From the NCBI GenBank assembly GCA_026002025.1, contig BOAU01000021.1, forward strand, positions 1 to 28,017: a stretch of 28,017 bases of DNA, read 5' to 3'. Below the pieces are notes generated by a model that ran no database searches, had not been told where the DNA came from, and was given only the letters and a program-made list of their open reading frames with translations. This document shows, piece after piece, positions 24,133 through 28,017 of the stretch (within the stretch, counting starts at the first letter, position 1; every line of letters begins with the position of its first letter). Source of the stretch: Spirochaetia bacterium (lineage in GTDB: Bacteria; Spirochaetota; Spirochaetia; Treponematales; Breznakiellaceae). The position numbers and the translations under genes are program-made.

Positions 24133-25237
24133 CAGTCTTTATCGCGTAAAGGGGGAGGAAACCATCGATTCTCCCGCCCTGATCTACTATCAGGACATCA
24201 TCGAAGAAAATATCAAAAAGGCTGTTGCCATGGCGGGGGGTGCGGACCGGCTCTGGCCCCATGTAAAGACCCACAAGATGGAAGCCATGATCCGGCTGCA
24301 GCTGTCCTATGGCATCCGGCGTTTTAAGTGCGCCACCATTGCCGAGGCGGAAATGATCGCCCGCGCCGGCAGCGGGGCGGCGCATATCCTGCTGTCCTAT
24401 CCATTGGTGGGGCCCGCCATCGCCCGTTTTATCCGGCTGCGGGCACAGTATAGTTCTTCTGTTTTTTATGCCATCGGGGATGACCTTGCACAGCTCTCCC
24501 TTTTGGGCGATGCCGCGCTTGCCGCAAAACAGGATGAGCTCCCGGTCCTGGTGGATGTAAACATGGGCATGGATCGCACCGGCCTTGCCATCGAAGATCT
24601 GGAAGCCTTTTGTTTGGCCTGCAAAAAAATTAAGGGCATATCCCTCCGGGGCCTGCACTGTTATGACGGGCATTTTTCAATTAAGGACATTGCGGAACGT
24701 GAACAGGCGGTGAATGAAAAAACAGAATCACTGTTTAAAGTAAAGGCCGCCCTGGAAAAGCAGGGACAGAAGCTCCCCCTCATGGTAATGGGGGGAAGTC
24801 CGACCTTTCCCTGCTATCTCCGCGAAAAGGATGTGTATTTATCGCCGGGGACCTTTTTTGTGCAGGACTGGGGCTATGCTTCCAAGTACAAGGACCTGGA
24901 TTTTACCCCCGGCGCGGCTTTACTGACACGGGTGATAAGCCATCCTGCGAAGGGCCTTTTTACGGTGGACCTTGGTTACAAGGCCATCGCTTCCGATCAG
25001 GCGGGGCAGCGGGGCATTATCGCGGGCCTGCCCCAGGCGGAGCCCCTTGCCCAGAGCGAAGAACATTGGGTGTTCCGCATTGCCGGGGAAGTTCCCCCCA
25101 TCGGCGCGGTGCTGTATGTGCTCCCCGCCCATATCTGCCCCACCACGGCCCTCTATCCCGGCGCTTATGTGGTTTCAGGCGGCGCATTGGTAAACTATTG
25201 GGAAGTTACCGCACGCAATCGCAGGATCAGTGTATAA
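24125..25237 (+). CDS. D-serine dehydratase/D-threonine aldolase-like PLP enzyme (fold type III)
   Basis: This 370-residue protein belongs to the alanine-racemase-fold family containing D-threonine aldolase and eukaryote-type D-serine dehydratase (DSD1). The PLP lysine is probably Lys48 in WPHVKTHK. Other marks are VLVDVNMGMDRTG (141-153), MGGSPTF near 222-228 that should hold the PLP phosphate, and a C-terminal metal motif LPAHICPTTALYP. His336 and Cys338 there match the His-x-Cys zinc pair known in D-serine dehydratase, which favours dehydratase over aldolase, though not firmly. It overlaps the ridA-family gene and is followed after 15 bases by the channel gene. Together these suggest breakdown of a D-hydroxyamino acid to a 2-oxoacid and ammonia. 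Confidence 0.82.
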   Translation: MDDSLYRVKGEETIDSPALIYYQDIIEENIKKAVAMAGGADRLWPHVKTHKMEAMIRLQLSYGIRRFKCATIAEAEMIARAGSGAAHILLSYPLVGPAIARFIRLRAQYSSSVFYAIGDDLAQLSLLGDAALAAKQDELPVLVDVNMGMDRTGLAIEDLEAFCLACKKIKGISLRGLHCYDGHFSIKDIAEREQAVNEKTESLFKVKAALEKQGQKLPLMVMGGSPTFPCYLREKDVYLSPGTFFVQDWGYASKYKDLDFTPGAALLTRVISHPAKGLFTVDLGYKAIASDQAGQRGIIAGLPQAEPLAQSEEHWVFRIAGEVPPIGAVLYVLPAHICPTTALYPGAYVVSGGALVNYWEVTARNRRISV

Positions 25238-25252
25238 TAGGGCAGGGGCTGA

Positions 25253-26092
25253 ATGGAAGTACGAACACCCGCGGAAATTTTAACCTATACCGGCGGCACC
25301 GGTTTGGCAAAGGTGCGGCGGGGCATTTTCGCTGAATTGATTTTGGCATTCCTTGCGGGGGCCTTTATCGCCTTTGCTTCGGAGGGGTCCAATATGGCGG
25401 CTTATAATCTTTTTGCCAATCCCGAAACCTACGGGCTCGGAAAAGTTTTGGCGGGGGCGGTGTTTGGAACGGGGCTGATGCTGGTGCTGCTTGCCGGGGG
25501 TGAATTGTTTACCGGCAATACCCTGATCATTGTCGGCGTGCTGGATCGCAAAATCAAAATCCGGCAGATGCTGTTGAATTGGCTGCTGGTGTATATCGGA
25601 AATTTTCTTGGCAGTATCCTTATCGCTTATATGATGGTCAATTCAGGTTTGTTCAACAGCAGCGATGGCCTGCTTGGGGGGATGACCATAAAGATTGCCT
25701 CTTATAAAACCGCGCTGCCCTTCCGCTCCGCTTTTTTTCTGGGGCTCATGTGCAACTGGCTGGTATGCCTTGCGGTGTGGGTTTCTTACGGGGCAAAAGA
25801 TATGGCGGGAAAGATCCTGGGGATCTTTTTTATCATCGGCCTTTTTATTACCAGCGGCTTTGAGCACTCGGTGGCAAACATGTACTATATTCCCGCGGGG
25901 ATTCTGTCAAAGGCAAACCCGCATTGGGCGGCCCGGTCCCATGTCGGCCCGGAGGCGCTGGCGGCTCTTAACTGGCTTAACTTTGTTATAAAAAATCTTG
26001 TTCCCGTGACCTTGGGAAACATTGCCGGCGGCGCGGGGATGGTGGGGAGCTTGTACTGGCTGAGCTACCGCCGATCTTCCAATTTTCAATAG
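25253..26092 (+). CDS. Formate/nitrite-family (FNT) anion channel
   Basis: This 279-residue integral membrane protein of the FNT family forms pentameric channels for formate, nitrite, hydrosulfide or lactate. Six membrane helices can be traced. Signatures are GGELFTGN (82-89), MCNWLVCLAVW (166-176), GFEHSVANMYYIPAG (202-216) with the central His205, and NLVPVTLGNIAGG near the end. The SGFEHSVANM and helix content look closest to FocA-type formate channels, but substrate assignment from sequence alone is unsafe. A GGCAGGGG site lies before the ATG. It is the third gene of the ridA operon. In a fermenting spirochaete, pyruvate from D-serine could be cleaved to formate, which would explain the pairing; this is inference. 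Confidence 0.92.
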   Translation: MEVRTPAEILTYTGGTGLAKVRRGIFAELILAFLAGAFIAFASEGSNMAAYNLFANPETYGLGKVLAGAVFGTGLMLVLLAGGELFTGNTLIIVGVLDRKIKIRQMLLNWLLVYIGNFLGSILIAYMMVNSGLFNSSDGLLGGMTIKIASYKTALPFRSAFFLGLMCNWLVCLAVWVSYGAKDMAGKILGIFFIIGLFITSGFEHSVANMYYIPAGILSKANPHWAARSHVGPEALAALNWLNFVIKNLVPVTLGNIAGGAGMVGSLYWLSYRRSSNFQ

Positions 26093-26097
26093 ATACT

Positions 26098-26139
26098 ATA
26101 TATTGACTTTTTTAAGAATTTTGCCGATATTCAATATAT
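26098..26139. repeat. AT-rich inverted repeat after the FNT gene
   Basis: A perfect 9-bp inverted repeat (ATATATTGA at 26098-26106 and TCAATATAT at 26131-26139) has a 24-base spacer that includes TTTTTT. The left arm overlaps a TTGACT -35-like hexamer (26103-26108). It could be a weak hairpin ending the ridA operon or an operator for the following lipoprotein gene; the stem has too little GC for a strong terminator. Confidence 0.4.
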
Positions 26140-26174
26140 GTTAATGGTGTTTCAGACAGACATTATCCCCTGTT

Positions 26175-26208
26175 TTGCGCCAGGAATTTCCGGCAGCCTA
26201 TATATAGT
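26175..26208 (+). promoter_or_regulatory. Candidate promoter of the GLUG lipoprotein gene
   Basis: TTGCGC (26175-26180, 4 of 6) is followed 18 bases later by a TATATATA run (26199-26206) overlapping TATAGT (26203-26208). The AGAGG ribosome site at 26214-26218 and the ATG at 26226 follow directly. Moderate by-eye match only. The rest of the 26093-26225 gap holds the inverted repeat and nothing else I can name. Confidence 0.35.
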
Positions 26209-26225
26209 CTCAAAGAGGTAGTCTT

Positions 26226-28017
26226 ATGATAAAGATGAAAAAGATCGATACGGCAATCGCCTATTCGGTTGTTGCGTTCATTCTCGGCAGTGTGCTGGCG
26301 GGACTGGTATCATGTGAAAATTCCATCACGGATTTTGATATAGGGACCCCAACCACCGGGGTGGATACCGGCAGCAGTATCAGCGGCGAGTATTATATCC
26401 CCCATATCGCGCTCTACTGGGACGGCGATGAAGCCGCGGAGCGGACCGGGGATACCATCACCTGGCCGGCCGTTAATCGGGGGGCCAGTACCCCTGCGGC
26501 GGTAACCGGGACGGCAAAGGCGGTCTTTAAGCACCCGCCTGCGGGTTTTGAATATCTGCAATGGACCTTTGAAACGGATACCAATGCCAAAGTGGAGGCG
26601 GCAGCGGACGGTTTGCTGAAGTTCGGTGAGGGCTGGCATAAAGGCGCGCAGGATAGGGGTTCATCGGAAATGCCCGTCAGCGCCTTAGGCGTGACACAGG
26701 CGAAAATTACCGTGTGGAATTGTGACAGCACGGGGAAGCGCGGGACGGTTTCCTCCTCCTTCACCCTGGATGTGGTGGAGTTTGGCACGGCCATTCCCCC
26801 TATTCCGGTAGCATCCGTAACGGTCAATCCGAACACCTTTGCGATGGACGTTGGTGATACAACTTCCTTGAACGCGGTAGTGCTGCCGACAAACGCCACT
26901 AATCCCACGATGGTCTGGTCATCCAACAATCCCCTCGTTGCCACGGTGGACGAGGAGAGCGGTGAGGTGACCGGTGTAGCGGCGGGCACGGCGGAGATTA
27001 CGGTCACTGCGGATGGTAAATCAGATATCTGCACGGTAGTAGTCAGGCCTCCTGTCTCGCCCTCCGTGCTGCCCAACTTTACCACCCTGCCCGGCGGCTA
27101 CACGGGACCGGCCCATATCACCTACCTGAGCGGCGACACCCTTGACGTAACCGTTACCGCCGCCGGTACACTGGAGTACGACCCTTCCCTGACCGCACCC
27201 ACGGGGGCCGTTAAGAGCATCACCCTGACGGATCCATCGCCGAACCAGACGCACCTGATAGGCCGCGACACGTCTGACCCTATCGTGCTCAGCCTGACTA
27301 CCGGCGGGGAACTGCAGTTACGCCCGGCGGGCGCCGACGGCAACGTTCCCATAGGCAGTTACGCGGAGTTCCAACTGATAAGCACCAATCCCGCTATTAT
27401 GGCCAAAAATTACAAACAGGAGGCCAACCTGGACCTGATGGGCGGCGAGCAGGGCGTTCCCGACTGGACGCCCGTGGGGAACACGACTCAGCCCTTTGGC
27501 GGTATCTATGACGGCGGGGGCATGAAATTGACGCGCCTAACGATAACCACCACTGATAATGATGTAGGGCTCTTCGGCACGGTAAGCGGAACAATCAAGA
27601 ACCTCGGTATCGCTTCCGGCACGGTGTCAGGCGGGAACAATGTCGGCGGCGTGGCGGGGAATCTTACCGGCAACGGCACAATCACCGCCTGTTACAACGC
27701 GGCCAAGGTGACCGGAGGTACGAATGTCGGCGGCATAGCGGGGAGTGCCGGCACAATCACCGCCTGCTACAATACCGGCATGGTGAACGGGTCCGGCGGC
27801 AACATCGGCGGCGTGGCAGGGTCAAACCAAGGCTCCATCACCGCCTGCTACAACACAGGTACGGTGGGCGGCAGTAGCCCTAGCGGCGGCGTGGAGGGAT
27901 TCAGCCAAGACGGTTCTATGGACGACTGCTACTTTATAGACACCACGTCGGGAGTGACAGTCGGAGGGGGCGCCACCTCATTCACCGACTACTTTACCCC
28001 CGAGGACACCACTGAAT
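26226..28017 (+). CDS. Surface lipoprotein with BIG2 domain and GLUG repeats (3' partial)
   Basis: The frame is open from ATG 26226 to the window edge (597 codons), so the C-terminus is missing. An AGAGG site lies 7 bases upstream. A lipoprotein signal peptide (about 1-29) ends in the lipobox GLVSC with Cys30 as the lipidated residue. A Ser/Thr-rich region follows, then a bacterial Ig-like BIG2 domain (about 195-273, VASVTVNPNTFAMDVGD, WSSNNPLVATVDEESG, GVAAGTAEITVTA). A linker domain leads to at least three GLUG-type repeats from about 471 (NVGGVAG, then ITACYN, then TGTV), about 25 to 27 residues each. Such proteins are usually exposed on the cell surface and often act in adhesion; the ligand is unknown. 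It is unlinked to the D-amino-acid operon in function as far as can be seen. Confidence 0.85.
   Translation, partial: MIKMKKIDTAIAYSVVAFILGSVLAGLVSCENSITDFDIGTPTTGVDTGSSISGEYYIPHIALYWDGDEAAERTGDTITWPAVNRGASTPAAVTGTAKAVFKHPPAGFEYLQWTFETDTNAKVEAAADGLLKFGEGWHKGAQDRGSSEMPVSALGVTQAKITVWNCDSTGKRGTVSSSFTLDVVEFGTAIPPIPVASVTVNPNTFAMDVGDTTSLNAVVLPTNATNPTMVWSSNNPLVATVDEESGEVTGVAAGTAEITVTADGKSDICTVVVRPPVSPSVLPNFTTLPGGYTGPAHITYLSGDTLDVTVTAAGTLEYDPSLTAPTGAVKSITLTDPSPNQTHLIGRDTSDPIVLSLTTGGELQLRPAGADGNVPIGSYAEFQLISTNPAIMAKNYKQEANLDLMGGEQGVPDWTPVGNTTQPFGGIYDGGGMKLTRLTITTTDNDVGLFGTVSGTIKNLGIASGTVSGGNNVGGVAGNLTGNGTITACYNAAKVTGGTNVGGIAGSAGTITACYNTGMVNGSGGNIGGVAGSNQGSITACYNTGTVGGSSPSGGVEGFSQDGSMDDCYFIDTTSGVTVGGGATSFTDYFTPEDTTE
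27636..27930 (+). repeat. GLUG-coding tandem repeats
   Basis: The phrase ATCACCGCCTG(C/T)TACAA recurs at 27681, 27756 and 27837 (spacing 75 and 81 bases), alternating with GTCGGCGGC(G/A)T(G/A)GC(G/A)GGG-like units. The units stay in frame and encode the GLUG motif. Near-identity at the DNA level suggests recent duplication and a chance for copy-number change by recombination. Confidence 0.75.

Noticed and set aside
25233..25238. Perfect TATAAT just before the FNT gene as a separate promoter
   Set aside because: It spans the stop codon of the preceding gene (GTA TAA TAG), has no -35 match at 16 to 19 bases, and the gene already fits the ridA operon.
26414..27085. 223-codon open frame on the - strand rich in Thr, Ser and Val
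   Set aside because: The + frame has a ribosome site, a lipobox and a BIG2 domain; the - frame mirrors its Thr/Gly codons.
1..28017. CRISPR arrays, tRNA or rRNA genes, insertion sequences, phage or toxin-antitoxin genes
   Set aside because: No regularly spaced direct repeats, cloverleaf-like intergenic sequence, transposase or integrase motifs were seen. The intergenic gaps are all under about 150 bases and were read individually.

Overview
The window looks like a chromosomal segment of a spirochaete of the Treponema group, probably one of the higher-GC gut or anaerobic lineages. This is an inference from the gene set and protein style: a motility-associated (Maf/DUF115) protein, an HD-GYP protein, an AlaA aminotransferase, a very short LepB joined to FtsI, and LysM/M23 envelope proteins. 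No rRNA, tRNA, CRISPR array, insertion sequence or phage gene was seen. Coding is dense and no gene-free stretch exceeds about 150 bases.

Region 1 (1-5975, + strand) is the end of a surface-polysaccharide operon. It holds the tail of an unidentified gene, an NDP-N-acetylhexosamine 4,6-dehydratase of the WbpM/LegB type, gmd and fcl (GDP-mannose to GDP-L-fucose), a Wzz-type chain-length protein and an SLBB export protein. The first genes are visibly more AT-rich than the rest. A strong bidirectional hairpin terminator (6012-6062) closes the operon.

Region 2 (6071-12574) has an HD-GYP protein and a CNNM/CorC transporter-like protein on the - strand. Divergent from them are an unknown membrane protein and alaA, ended by a second hairpin.

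Region 3 (10682-19985) is a cell-envelope block. A - strand operon runs lepB, ftsI, Maf-like glycosyltransferase with zero-gap or 4-base junctions. Facing away on the + strand are a LysM-M23 hydrolase, a 43-residue membrane peptide, and a beta-propeller/degenerate NodB protein. dacA, translated from a TTG directly after asnS, converges on them.

Region 4 (19986-26092) begins with asnS divergent from a secreted DUF2147 protein. It then holds a likely D-amino-acid module: an N-acyl-D-amino-acid deacylase (-) divergent from a ridA-family gene, a D-serine dehydratase/D-threonine aldolase-like PLP enzyme, and a formate/nitrite-family channel (+). A plausible flow is acyl-D-amino acid to D-amino acid to imine/2-oxoacid plus ammonia, with RidA hydrolysing the imine and the channel moving a small anion. 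That flow is inference.

Region 5 (26226-end) is a large lipoprotein with a BIG2 domain and GLUG repeats, cut by the window edge.

The most interesting points are the D-amino-acid module, the HD-GYP and NodB proteins with altered active-site residues, the minimal LepB in a division operon with a Maf-like enzyme, the unreported 43-residue ORF, and promoter spacing that suggests leaderless mRNAs at asnS and DUF2147.
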